54,929 nucleotides of DNA from Nocardia thailandica NBRC 100428. GTDB lineage: Bacteria; Actinomycetota; Actinomycetes; Mycobacteriales; Mycobacteriaceae. Made by a program: the position numbers and the translations under genes. This document shows, one piece after another, positions 35,009-43,220 of the stretch. Positions within the stretch are counted from its first letter, which is position 1. Each line of letters opens with the position of its first letter. The notes under the pieces are model-generated. The model was not told the DNA's origin. It saw only the letters and a program-made list of their open reading frames with translations, and did not search any database. The stretch covers positions 1 through 54,929 of the forward strand of contig NZ_BAGK01000193.1 in the NCBI RefSeq assembly GCF_000308795.1, read 5' to 3'.

Positions 35009-35839
35009 TCAGGAGGGCAGGTTGTCGGCCTCGGCCAGGAAGTCGCGGAGGAGGGCGGTGATCTCGGTGGGGCGTTCGAGGGTGCTGGTGTGGCCGCAGG
35101 CGGGGACGACGTGGAGGCGGGCGCCGGGGATGCGGGCGGCCAGGTCGGCGGCGCGGGGCGGGGGCGTGGCCCGGTCGTCGGCGCCCACGGCGACGAGGGT
35201 GGGGACGGTGACGGCGGGCAGCTCGTGCTCGACCGGATCGCGGCGGGCGACCGCGAGCACCGCGCGGCGGGTGGCGGCGCGGTCGCAGCGGCGCAGGCGG
35301 GCGCGCCATTCGGCGAGGACGGCCTCGTTCGCGGGGTCGGCGAGGAAGACGGGTCCGAACAGGTGGGGGACGGCGCGGGGGAGCACGAACCGGTGGCCGA
35401 GGCGGTGCAGAGCCCAGGCCAGGCGGGCGTACTCGGCCGCCGCGGCGGGATCCTCGGGGCCCGCGCTGGTGTCGAGGAGGGAGAGCGAGCGCAGGCGGTC
35501 GCCGTGGCGGGCCGCCAGGCGCTGGCCGACGAAGCCGCCCATGGACAGGCCGACCCAGTGCACCGGGCCCGCGTCCAGGTGGTCGAGCAGGGCGAGGGCG
35601 TCGCCGGTGAGCGTGTCCATGTCGTAGCCGGTCGCGGTGGGCGGGGTCAGGCCCTGGCCGCGCCAGTCGATGGTGACGCAGCGGTATCGCGCGCGCAGGG
35701 TCGCGATCTGGTCGCGGAACATCCAGCCGCCGAACAGCAGTCCGTGGCCGAACACGACCGTCGGCGCGTCCGGCCTGCCCGGCGGCGCGCCGGTGTCGAC
35801 GCAGGCGATGGGGACACCGCGCAGCGGGATCACGGCCAT
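35009..35839 (-). CDS. Alpha/beta hydrolase
   Basis: 276 residues, ATG 35839 with CGGAG upstream. Motifs: VVFGHGLLFGGWMFRDQ (oxyanion), VTIDWRGQGLT, nucleophile elbow VGLSMGGFVGQRLA, Asp in AVGADDRATP, and catalytic His in PACGHTSTLERP. Similar to haloperoxidase/esterase-type hydrolases. It is 54 bases downstream of the module B hotdog gene on the same strand and probably belongs to that operon, perhaps for hydrolysis or cyclisation of the final product. Confidence 0.82.
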   Translation of the reverse strand: MAVIPLRGVPIACVDTGAPPGRPDAPTVVFGHGLLFGGWMFRDQIATLRARYRCVTIDWRGQGLTPPTATGYDMDTLTGDALALLDHLDAGPVHWVGLSMGGFVGQRLAARHGDRLRSLSLLDTSAGPEDPAAAAEYARLAWALHRLGHRFVLPRAVPHLFGPVFLADPANEAVLAEWRARLRRCDRAATRRAVLAVARRDPVEHELPAVTVPTLVAVGADDRATPPPRAADLAARIPGARLHVVPACGHTSTLERPTEITALLRDFLAEADNLPS

Positions 35840-35893
35840 GGCGGCACTCCGGGGGACGCGGGCGGACAGGACGGACCGGCGGCGGGCCGGGCG

Positions 35894-36343
35894 CTAGGCG
35901 GGCGTGAGCCGGACATTGCGCAGGGTGACCAGCGCCGTGGCGCAGAGGGTTTCGCCGCCGTCGGCATCGACGGTGTGGACATCCGCGGCGGCGACGGTGA
36001 TCAGCGCGCCGGGCTTGACGACCCGACCCCGGGCCACGACGGTCGGGCCCTTCGCGGGCGCCAGGATCTTGACGGTGTAGTCGATGGTCATGTTCACCCA
36101 GCCGGTTGGCAGCAGGGTGCCCGCCGCCGAGCCCGCGGCGAAATCCGCCAGCGACCCGAGCACGCCACCCTGGAGGAAGCCGTCGTGCTGGGTGAGTTCG
36201 CGGCGGTGCGGCTGCACGATCTCGGCGGAGCCGGGGCCCAGCGCGCCGAAGGTGAAGCCGAGGTGGATCGCGGCGGGCATGGACAGCACCGCGGCCGCGA
36301 CGGCCTCGGCGAAATCCGGGTCGGCGGGCTCGAATCCGGTCAC
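35894..36343 (-). CDS. Hotdog thioesterase, PaaI-like (module B)
   Basis: 149 residues. GTG 36343 is chosen because it overlaps the ligase stop (GTGA) and starts just ahead of the hotdog domain. Signature TQHDGFLQGGVLGSLADFAAG. The usual HGG triad is QGG here. It is the module B counterpart of the hotdog protein at 25941, although the two differ clearly in sequence. Inferred role: release of the acyl chain from ACP or CoA. Confidence 0.8.
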   Translation of the reverse strand: MTGFEPADPDFAEAVAAAVLSMPAAIHLGFTFGALGPGSAEIVQPHRRELTQHDGFLQGGVLGSLADFAAGSAAGTLLPTGWVNMTIDYTVKILAPAKGPTVVARGRVVKPGALITVAAADVHTVDADGGETLCATALVTLRNVRLTPA

Positions 36344-38061
36344 GATGAGCTCCTCTGCGTGGTGACGGCGGGCGCGACGGGCCAGCGGGTGAACCCGTCC
36401 GCGGTGTATCTGGCGCGGGCGGCGGCGCGCATGATCTTGCCGCTGCTGGTGCGCTCGACCTCGCCGGGCACGGTCAGCACCAGGTCGCCCACGGCCAGAT
36501 CGTGCTCGCGCAGGACCGCCGCGCGCAAGGCCCCCGCGACCTCGGCCGGGTGCGCGCCGAGGCGCTCGCGGCGGATCTCGGCGACGACGATCAGCCGCGG
36601 ACGGCCCGCCTCGGAGACCGTGAACGCGGCCACCGCCCCGGCCCGCACGGCCGGGTGCGCGGCCTGCGCGGTGGCCTCGACGTCCTGCGGGTAGTGGTTG
36701 CGGCCGCGCACGATCATCAGGTCGTCGCGGCGGCCGACCACGAACAGCTCGCCGTCGTGCAGCGCGCCGAGATCGCCGGTGCGCAGCCACTCCCCGTCCT
36801 CGTCGGCGCGGCGGGCGCGCAACCGCTCGGCCGTCGTGGCCGGGCGCTGCCAGTACCCGCGGCTGACGTGATCGCCGCGCACCCAGATCTCGCCGACCCG
36901 CCCTTCCGGCAGCCGCCGCGTCGACACGGGATCGACGACGCGCACGGTCTCGCCCGCCAGGACCGCGCCGGAGCCGACGAGAGCGCGCCCGGACGCGCGC
37001 GCCGGGGCCAGCCGGCCCGCGCCCAGCGCGTCGACGTCGGCGACGACGGTGCGCGGTCCCCGACCCCTGCCCGCCCCGGACACCAGCAGGGTCGCCTCGG
37101 CCAGGCCGTAACAGGGATACATGGCCTCGGGCCGGAATCCGCACGGGGCGAAGGTCTCGGTGAACCGGGCGATCGTGTCGGCGCGGATCGGCTCGGCGCC
37201 GTTGAACGCGACCCGCCAGCTGCTCAGATCGAGGCCCGAGAGGTCCGCGCCCGCCGCCCGCTCGACACAGGCCTCGAAGGCGAAGTTCGGCCCGCCGCTG
37301 GAATGGGCGCGGTGGGCGCTGATCGCCTCGAGCCAGCGCAGCGGGCGCCGCACGAACGTCGCCGGGCTCATCAGCACGCTGGTCGCGCCGACGTAGAGCG
37401 GTTGCAGCACATTGCCGATGAGGCCCTGGTCGTGGAAGAACGGCGCCCAGCCGACCACCGTGGAATCGCGGTCGTGCCCGAACGCGTCGCGGATCATGCC
37501 CTGATTGGCGATCAGATTGCGGTGCGAGATCATCACCCCTTTCGGGGCGCCGGTCGATCCCGAGGTGTACTGCAGGAACGCGACGGTGTCGGGCCCGATC
37601 GGCGCGGGCTCGGCCTCGCCGGGCCCATCGGCGGACTCGACCCCGAGCCACCACGCCCCCGGGCACAGCGGCGCCAGCGCCGGACGCAGGGCCTCGCGTG
37701 CCCAGTCGACGGTGAGGACCGCCGCGGGTGCGCAGTCGCGCACCACCGCCCGCGTCGCCTCCCGGACCACGCCGCGCCGCGGCGGGCTCAGCGGTACCGC
37801 GACCACCCCGGCGTAGAGGCAGCCGAAGTAGGCGATCACGAAGTCGAGGCCCGGCGGGAACACCAGCAGCGCCCGGTCACCGGCGGCACACCGCGCCCGC
37901 AGCGCGGCCGCCAGTGACCGTGCGCGCGTGTGCAATCCGCGATAGGTGAGGTGATCCGCCTCGGTGCCGTCGTCGTCGAGGAAGCGGTAGGCGACGCGGT
38001 CGGGGTCGGCCGCCGCGCGGGCGCTGAGGATGTCGGTCAGCAGGGCGTCGTCGGGGATCAC
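36340..38061 (-). CDS. Fatty acyl-AMP ligase, FAAL (module B)
   Basis: 573 residues from GTG 38061; an ATG at 38130 would overlap the P450 gene by about 30 bases. Classic FAAL motifs: LQYTSGSTGAPKGVMISHRN, GWAPFFHDQGLIGNVLQP, GGPNFAFEACVERA, YPCYGLAEATLLVSG, RTGDLGALHDGELFVVGR, and C-terminal Lys in RTSSGKIMRAA. FAALs make acyl-adenylates and pass them to an ACP instead of CoA. With the ACP at 40206 and the membrane desaturase at 40480 it forms the same trio as the JamABC and polyyne systems. Confidence 0.9.
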   Translation of the reverse strand: MIPDDALLTDILSARAAADPDRVAYRFLDDDGTEADHLTYRGLHTRARSLAAALRARCAAGDRALLVFPPGLDFVIAYFGCLYAGVVAVPLSPPRRGVVREATRAVVRDCAPAAVLTVDWAREALRPALAPLCPGAWWLGVESADGPGEAEPAPIGPDTVAFLQYTSGSTGAPKGVMISHRNLIANQGMIRDAFGHDRDSTVVGWAPFFHDQGLIGNVLQPLYVGATSVLMSPATFVRRPLRWLEAISAHRAHSSGGPNFAFEACVERAAGADLSGLDLSSWRVAFNGAEPIRADTIARFTETFAPCGFRPEAMYPCYGLAEATLLVSGAGRGRGPRTVVADVDALGAGRLAPARASGRALVGSGAVLAGETVRVVDPVSTRRLPEGRVGEIWVRGDHVSRGYWQRPATTAERLRARRADEDGEWLRTGDLGALHDGELFVVGRRDDLMIVRGRNHYPQDVEATAQAAHPAVRAGAVAAFTVSEAGRPRLIVVAEIRRERLGAHPAEVAGALRAAVLREHDLAVGDLVLTVPGEVERTSSGKIMRAAARARYTADGFTRWPVAPAVTTQRSSS

Positions 38062-38098
38062 AGCACACCTGTCGGTTCGGGGAGCGGGGCCGGCCGGG

Positions 38099-39322
38099 TC
38101 ATCGCCGCACCGGCAGGGCGCGGGGGCCACGCAGCAGCGAGCTGTGCTCCTGCCAGTCGACCTCGCCGAACGCCGCGGCCGGGCGCCGGCCGGGGCCGAA
38201 CAACTCGGCGACGGCGATCTCGGCCTGGAGTTCGGCCAGCGCGCCGCCGAGGCAGCCGTGCATGCCGTGACCGAAGGCCAGATGCGCGGGACCCGAACGG
38301 GTGGGGTCGAATTCGTCGGGGTGGTCGAAGGCGGCGGGGTCGCGATTGGCCGCGCCGAGGCAGATCAGCACCTGATCACCGGCGCGCACGGTGTGCCCGG
38401 CCAGCGCCACGTCGCGGGTCGCCTGCCGCTTCGTCAGTTGCAGCGGCGCGTCGTAGCGCAGGGTCTCGGTCACCGCGGCGCGCGCCCGCGTCGGGTCCGC
38501 CCGGATCGCGGCCGCCCGGTCGGGATGCCGCAGCAGGGCGAGCGCGGCGTTGCCGATCAGGCAGGTGGAGGTCTCGGTGCCCGCGACGAAGCACATGATG
38601 CACAGGAAGGCCAGTTCCTCGTCGGTCAGCCGGTCGCCGCCCGCCGTGCGCGCGGCGAGCAGCCGGCTCAGCAGGTCGTCGCCCGGCGCGGCGCGGCGCG
38701 CGTCGAACACCTCGGCCAGCGCGTCGGTGAACAGCTCGACGACGGTGCGCACGTGGTCGAGATCGCCGGCGCGCATCAGCCCGGGGTCGAGCAGGAAACG
38801 GATGTCGTGGGTCCAGGCGCCGACGACCCCGCGCAGCTCGCCGGGCAGCGCCATCCAGTCGCAGAGCACCGAGACCGGCAGCGGCGCGGCGTATTCGGCG
38901 ATCAGGTCCACCTCGGCGGGATCGGTGTCGTCGAGGATGCGCCGCGACGCGGCGGCGACCAGGGGCCGCAGCTCGGCGACCGCGCCCGCGGTGAACACCC
39001 GGTTCACCAGTCCGCGCAGCCGGGCGTGGTCGGGGTTGTCGGTGAACACCAGCGAGGCGCGGCCGAGGCGGCCGATCCGCTCGGGCGCCGGACGGCCCAG
39101 CCGGACGGCCTGTTCGGCGACGAGCCGGGGGATGAGCCCGGCGCTGAAGGACCGGTCGGCCAGGACGGCGCGCGCGTCGTCGTAGCGGGTCAGCACCCAC
39201 ATGCCGAGCGTGCGGTACACCGGCGCGGTCTCGCGCAGCCGCCGGTAGACCGGGTAGGGGTCGCGTCGGAAGGCGGCGTCGAACGGGTTGAACCGCACCC
39301 GGTTCCGGCCCGCGGTGGTCAT
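38099..39322 (-). CDS. Cytochrome P450 (module B)
   Basis: 407 residues, ATG 39322 overlapping the methyltransferase stop (ATGA). I-helix CFVAGTETSTCL, K-helix TETLRYDAPLQ, heme loop FGHGMHGCLGGALAELQ with Cys357. It differs from the plus-strand P450s in its heme loop and C-terminus. Located between an acyl methyltransferase and FAAL, it may hydroxylate or desaturate the ACP-bound chain. Confidence 0.9.
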   Translation of the reverse strand: MTTAGRNRVRFNPFDAAFRRDPYPVYRRLRETAPVYRTLGMWVLTRYDDARAVLADRSFSAGLIPRLVAEQAVRLGRPAPERIGRLGRASLVFTDNPDHARLRGLVNRVFTAGAVAELRPLVAAASRRILDDTDPAEVDLIAEYAAPLPVSVLCDWMALPGELRGVVGAWTHDIRFLLDPGLMRAGDLDHVRTVVELFTDALAEVFDARRAAPGDDLLSRLLAARTAGGDRLTDEELAFLCIMCFVAGTETSTCLIGNAALALLRHPDRAAAIRADPTRARAAVTETLRYDAPLQLTKRQATRDVALAGHTVRAGDQVLICLGAANRDPAAFDHPDEFDPTRSGPAHLAFGHGMHGCLGGALAELQAEIAVAELFGPGRRPAAAFGEVDWQEHSSLLRGPRALPVRR

Positions 39323-40209
39323 CGGGTCCGCGCGGTGAGGTAGCCGGCCGGGTGCGGGCGCAGGACCAGCCGCAGCAGGGCGAGCTTGCCCATCCGGAAG
39401 CCGAGCGCCGAGAGCTTGAGGTAGCGCTCGTAGCGGGCCACGGTGTCGGCGCCGACGAGGGCGGTGGCCTCGGCCCGCCGCGCGCGCAGCCGCCTGCCCC
39501 ATTCCTCGCAGGTCCAGGCGTAGTCGAGACGCCCGTTGGTCAACGCGACCACTTCGAAGGAATCCTGTGCGGCGGTGAGGATCTCGGCGGGCGTCGGCAG
39601 TTCGGCGTCGGGGAAGATCTCGCGCTGCATGAACGCGCTGGCGTCCTCGCGGCGCATGTTCCCGTAGACGATGGTCTGCAGCGACAGCGTCCCGTCCTCG
39701 CTCAGCCAGGTCCGGCAGCGGGCGAAGAAGTCGCGGTAGAGCGCGAGGCGGGCCTCGGGGGTGTCGTCGGGGCGGGCGAAGTGCTCGAACGCGCCGATCG
39801 AGACGATGCCGTCGTAGGGCACCTCGGGGGCGTGGTCGCGCCAGTCCTCGAGGCGCACCTCGACACCGGGCAGGGCCTGCGCGCGCACGTATTCGGCCTG
39901 CTCGTCGCTGAGCGTCAGGCCGACCACCCGGCCGGCGCGGTACCGCGAGACCGCGAGCCGGGCCAGCGCGCCCCAGCCGCAGCCGATGTCGAGGATCGCG
40001 CCCGCGTCGGCGGCGGCCACCGCGTCGAGATGGTGGCGCAGCTTGCGGTCCTGGGCGGCGGCCAGGTCGTCGCCGGGCCCGCGCAGGGCGCACGAGTAGG
40101 TCAGCGACGGATCGAGCCAGAGCCGGTAGAAGTCGTTGCCGACGTCGTAGTGATGACGGATCGCCGCGGCCGCGGTCCGGGTGCGCTCGTCGCCGGACAC
40201 CGCGGTCAC
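39319..40209 (-). CDS. Cyclopropane-fatty-acyl/mycolate synthase-like methyltransferase (module B)
   Basis: 296 residues. GTG 40209 overlaps the ACP stop (GTGA) and begins shortly before the domain. It is much more typical of the Cfa/CmaA family than the module A enzyme: HYDVGNDFYRLWLDPSLTYSC, SAM loop ILDIGCGWG (about 73-80), GLTLSDEQAEY, and GAFEHF with Glu142. Such enzymes add a methylene or methyl from SAM to a double bond in an acyl chain. A desaturase and ACP directly upstream would supply the unsaturated acyl-ACP. Confidence 0.87.
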   Translation of the reverse strand: MTAVSGDERTRTAAAAIRHHYDVGNDFYRLWLDPSLTYSCALRGPGDDLAAAQDRKLRHHLDAVAAADAGAILDIGCGWGALARLAVSRYRAGRVVGLTLSDEQAEYVRAQALPGVEVRLEDWRDHAPEVPYDGIVSIGAFEHFARPDDTPEARLALYRDFFARCRTWLSEDGTLSLQTIVYGNMRREDASAFMQREIFPDAELPTPAEILTAAQDSFEVVALTNGRLDYAWTCEEWGRRLRARRAEATALVGADTVARYERYLKLSALGFRMGKLALLRLVLRPHPAGYLTARTR

Positions 40210-40469
40210 GCCGGATCCGCGACCGCGCCCGCGCGGCGGTGCACCTGCTCGGCCACCGCGTCGAGGGTGGGGTTGTCGTAGAGGTCCTCCGGCGAGAGGT
40301 CGACACCGTAGCGTTCCTCGACGTCGATCAGCAGCGCGACCGCCAGCGCGGAGTCGACCCCGAGGCGGTCGAAATCGGTGGCGGGGTCCAGGGTTCCGGG
40401 GTCGACGCCGAGCAGTCCGGCGAGGTACTCCCGGCACCAGGTGAGGATGGCGGGCTTGCTGGTGTCCAT
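40206..40469 (-). CDS. Stand-alone acyl carrier protein (module B)
   Basis: 87 residues from ATG 40469 (an ATG at 40505 would overlap the desaturase gene). Phosphopantetheine Ser40 lies in RLGVDSALAVALL, with Ala following Ser instead of Leu. Acidic helix II/III region LSPEDLYDNPTLDAVAEQV. Only 10 bases separate it from the membrane desaturase gene, pointing to a dedicated carrier for desaturation, as with the jamC-type ACPs. Confidence 0.86.
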   Translation of the reverse strand: MDTSKPAILTWCREYLAGLLGVDPGTLDPATDFDRLGVDSALAVALLIDVEERYGVDLSPEDLYDNPTLDAVAEQVHRRAGAVADPA

Positions 40470-40479
40470 GGTCGGTTCC

Positions 40480-41397
40480 TCAGCTGAGTCGTTTGGCGGC
40501 CACACGGTCCGCCGACGGGTTCTTCAGATCCCAGGCCAGCCCGCAGCGGCGCAGGGCGACGATGAGCCAGTACCCGGGATCGGGGCGGTACCAGTCCAGG
40601 CCGAAGGAGGGCGATTCGGGGAAGGCGTGATGGTTGTTGTGCCAGGACTCGCCGAGGGTGACCAGGGCGAAGATCCCGCCGTTGCGGCTGTTCTCGCGCG
40701 AGTCGTAGGGGCGGGTGCCCACCCGGTGCAGGAACGAGTTGATCGCCCAGACGATGTGCTCGAGCAGGAAGATGCGCGCGAAGCCGCCCCACAGCAGCCC
40801 GGCGACCGCCCCGGTCCAGCTCAGCGTGAGCAGCCCGCCCAGCACGGTGGGCACCAGCAGACCGAGACCCACCCACCAGTAGTACAGGCGCGAGACGCGC
40901 ACCAGCAGGCGGTCACGGATCAGGTCCGGCGCGTAGTGGACGACGTTGGGATATTCGTGCCTGCGCATCCACAGGAAGTGCGAATGCGCCAGCCCGCGCA
41001 GCGCGCCCCGCCAGCCGGGCCCGGACAGGTTGGGCGAGTGCGGGTCTCCGGCGCGGTCGCTGTACTCGTGATGCCTCCGGTGCAGCGCCACCCACGACAG
41101 GACCGGACCCTGCCCGGCCATCGAGCCGAGCACCGCGAGCGCCACGACCACGCCCGGGCCCGCCTTGAACGTGCGGTGGGTGAACAGCCGGTGGTAGCCG
41201 ACGGTGATGCCGAGCCCGGTGACGAGCCACATCCCCGCCAGCAGGGCGAACTCGACCACGCCGAAGGGGCGCACCGCCAGGAACGCGAACGCCGCGATCG
41301 TGCCGAGGATCGGCGCCACGTCGAAGAGCAGGAAATGCCTGCGCTGGAGGCGGTGGATATAGGGACTGGAGACGGTCTTCTTCCGCGGTTCGGTCAT
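40480..41397 (-). CDS. Membrane fatty acid desaturase, delta-9/DesA3/JamB-like (module B)
   Basis: 305 residues; ATG 41397 chosen as it starts the conserved protein. Three His boxes: HRLFTH (69-74), HRRHH (106-110) and HNNHH near the C-terminus (LGESWHNNHHAFP), with four hydrophobic segments, as in stearoyl-CoA-type integral-membrane desaturases. Related enzymes include acyl-CoA desaturases and the ACP-dependent desaturase/acetylenases of alkyne clusters. It is the first gene of the module B operon. Its position next to ACP and FAAL favours an ACP-linked substrate. Confidence 0.9.
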   Translation of the reverse strand: MTEPRKKTVSSPYIHRLQRRHFLLFDVAPILGTIAAFAFLAVRPFGVVEFALLAGMWLVTGLGITVGYHRLFTHRTFKAGPGVVVALAVLGSMAGQGPVLSWVALHRRHHEYSDRAGDPHSPNLSGPGWRGALRGLAHSHFLWMRRHEYPNVVHYAPDLIRDRLLVRVSRLYYWWVGLGLLVPTVLGGLLTLSWTGAVAGLLWGGFARIFLLEHIVWAINSFLHRVGTRPYDSRENSRNGGIFALVTLGESWHNNHHAFPESPSFGLDWYRPDPGYWLIVALRRCGLAWDLKNPSADRVAAKRLS

Positions 41398-41517
41398 CTC
41401 GCACAACTTTCGGCGCTGCGGGGAACCACCGGGATCGCTCCCGGTCACGCCGAACGTACCGCCGCGCCGCCGGGCCGGACGCGGGCGCGGACGCGCTTCG
41501 ATCGGCTCATCGGATTC

Positions 41518-41527
41518 GCCGATCGGT
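41518..41527. repeat. GCCGATCGGT copy between the carboxyltransferase and desaturase genes
   Basis: The exact 10-mer, about 120 bases upstream of the module B desaturase start. Same sequence as at 20871, 20917 and 49551. Confidence 0.4.
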
Positions 41528-41557
41528 GCGCCGGGACGGGGCCCGGCGCGGCGCGGA

Positions 41558-43108
41558 CTAGACCGGGAAGAGCCCGTGCTTGCGCGGATTCGGGGTGGTG
41601 GACGCTTCCTTGTCCCGCAGCAGGCGCAGGGCGCGGCGGATCTCGAGCCGGGTCTGCGAGGGCTCGATCACCGCGTCGATGTACCCGCGTTCGGCGGCGA
41701 TCCACGGCGTGGCCACCGTGGCGTTGTAGGTGTCGATCATGAACTTGCGGGCGGCGGGCCGGTCGGCGGGGTCGACCGCGTCTAGCCGGCGCTTGCCGAC
41801 GATGCCGACCGCGCTCTCCGCGCCCATGACCGCGATCCGCGCGGTCGGCCACGCGAGGCTGATGTCGGCGCCCAGCTGCTTGCAGCCCATCACGGCGTAG
41901 CCGCCGCCGTAGGCCTTGCGCACCACCACGGTCACCATCGGGACCGTGGCCTCGATGACCGCGCGGAAGAAGCGGCCGCCGCGCTTGATCACGCCGCTGC
42001 GCTCCTCCTCCACGCCGGGCAGCACACCCGGGGTGTCCACGACGAACACCAGCGGAATGCGGAAGGCGTCGCACAGGCGGATGAAATGCGTTGCCTTGTC
42101 GGAGCACTTCGCGTCGATCGCGCCGCCGAGCACCATCGGCTGGTTGGCCACGACGCCGACCGTGCGCCCGTCGACGCGGGCGAAGCCGGTGATGAGGTTG
42201 GCGGCGGTGGCCGCGCTGATCTCGTGGAAGGCGCCGTCGTCGAAGAGGCGCAGCAGGATGTCGTACATGTCGTAGCCGGTGCGGTCGGCGTCGGGGATGA
42301 TCGTGTCGAGTTCCCGGTCGCTGGCGGTGATCTCGGGTTCCAGGCCCGGGTTCACGACCGGCCCCGGTTCGAGGCTGCTCGAGGGCAGGTAGCTCAGGTA
42401 CTCCCTGGCCCAGGCGAAGGCGCCCGCCTCGTCGGGCGCGACGTGGTGGATGGTGCCGTTGTCGGCCTGGACGTGCGCGCCGCCGAGCTCCTCCATGGTC
42501 ACCTCCTCGCCGGTGACCTCCTTGATCACCTCCGGTCCGGTGACGAACATGTAGGACTTCTCGGTGGCGACGAGCACGTCGGTGTTGACCGGGGCGTAGA
42601 CCGATCCGGCCGCGCACTTGCCGAGCATGATCGAGACCTGCGGCACCAGGCCCGAGAGCTGTTCCTGGCGGCGGCTCATCAGCGCGTACCAGGCCAGCGA
42701 GGTGACCGCGTCCTGGATGCGGGCGCCGCCGGAGTCGTTGATCGCGACCACCGGGCACCGGTTGGCCACCGCGAAATCCAGTGCGGCGGCCACCTTGCGG
42801 CCGAACATCTCGCCGACCGAGCCGCCGAAGACGGTCTGGTCGTGGGCGATGACGACCACCGGGCGGCCGTCGATGCGGCCGCGGCCGGTCACCACGCCGT
42901 CGCCGTACATCGCGTCGGCTCGCCCCGGCTGGCGCACCAGCTTGCCGATCTCGACGAAGGACCCCGGATCCAGCAGGGCGCGGACCCGCTCCCGGGCGCT
43001 GGGGATGTCCTTGGCCTTGCGTTTCGCGACCCCGGTCTCGCCCGCCGGCTCCTCGGCCAGCTCGAGCAGGTCCCGCAGGTGATCCAGTTTGTCGCGCGTC
43101 ACGCTCAT
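41558..43108 (-). CDS. Acyl-CoA carboxylase beta (carboxyltransferase) subunit, PccB/AccD5-type
   Basis: 516 residues, ATG 43108. Two crotonase halves: [17 protein letters not shown] and [14 protein letters not shown] in the first; [32 protein letters not shown] and [11 protein letters not shown] in the second. The C-terminus [20 protein letters not shown] is typical of actinobacterial acetyl/propionyl-CoA carboxylase beta chains. It needs a separate biotinylated alpha chain (AccA3-type), not seen in the window. It makes malonyl- or methylmalonyl-CoA. A GTGAC-N2-GTCAC palindrome lies 65 bases upstream of the start, so the adjacent PucR-type protein probably controls it. Confidence 0.92.
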   Translation of the reverse strand: MSVTRDKLDHLRDLLELAEEPAGETGVAKRKAKDIPSARERVRALLDPGSFVEIGKLVRQPGRADAMYGDGVVTGRGRIDGRPVVVIAHDQTVFGGSVGEMFGRKVAAALDFAVANRCPVVAINDSGGARIQDAVTSLAWYALMSRRQEQLSGLVPQVSIMLGKCAAGSVYAPVNTDVLVATEKSYMFVTGPEVIKEVTGEEVTMEELGGAHVQADNGTIHHVAPDEAGAFAWAREYLSYLPSSSLEPGPVVNPGLEPEITASDRELDTIIPDADRTGYDMYDILLRLFDDGAFHEISAATAANLITGFARVDGRTVGVVANQPMVLGGAIDAKCSDKATHFIRLCDAFRIPLVFVVDTPGVLPGVEEERSGVIKRGGRFFRAVIEATVPMVTVVVRKAYGGGYAVMGCKQLGADISLAWPTARIAVMGAESAVGIVGKRRLDAVDPADRPAARKFMIDTYNATVATPWIAAERGYIDAVIEPSQTRLEIRRALRLLRDKEASTTPNPRKHGLFPV

Positions 43109-43173
43109 CGGTTGTCAGTCCTTCGAACACATCCGCCGTCGTCGGCGGAGCCTCCGAGCTTACGGGTGGCAAC

Positions 43174-43187
43174 TGTGACGTGTCACT
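43174..43187. promoter_or_regulatory. Palindromic operator TGTGACGTGTCACT upstream of the carboxyltransferase gene
   Basis: GTGAC-GT-GTCAC core between the PucR-type regulator gene and the carboxyltransferase start at 43108. It differs from the palindrome at 44550 by only two bases. Inferred binding site for the PucR-type protein. Confidence 0.65.
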
Positions 43188-43220
43188 GTTTCGCTTATTC
43201 GCCGCCGGGCGCGGTGCGGA

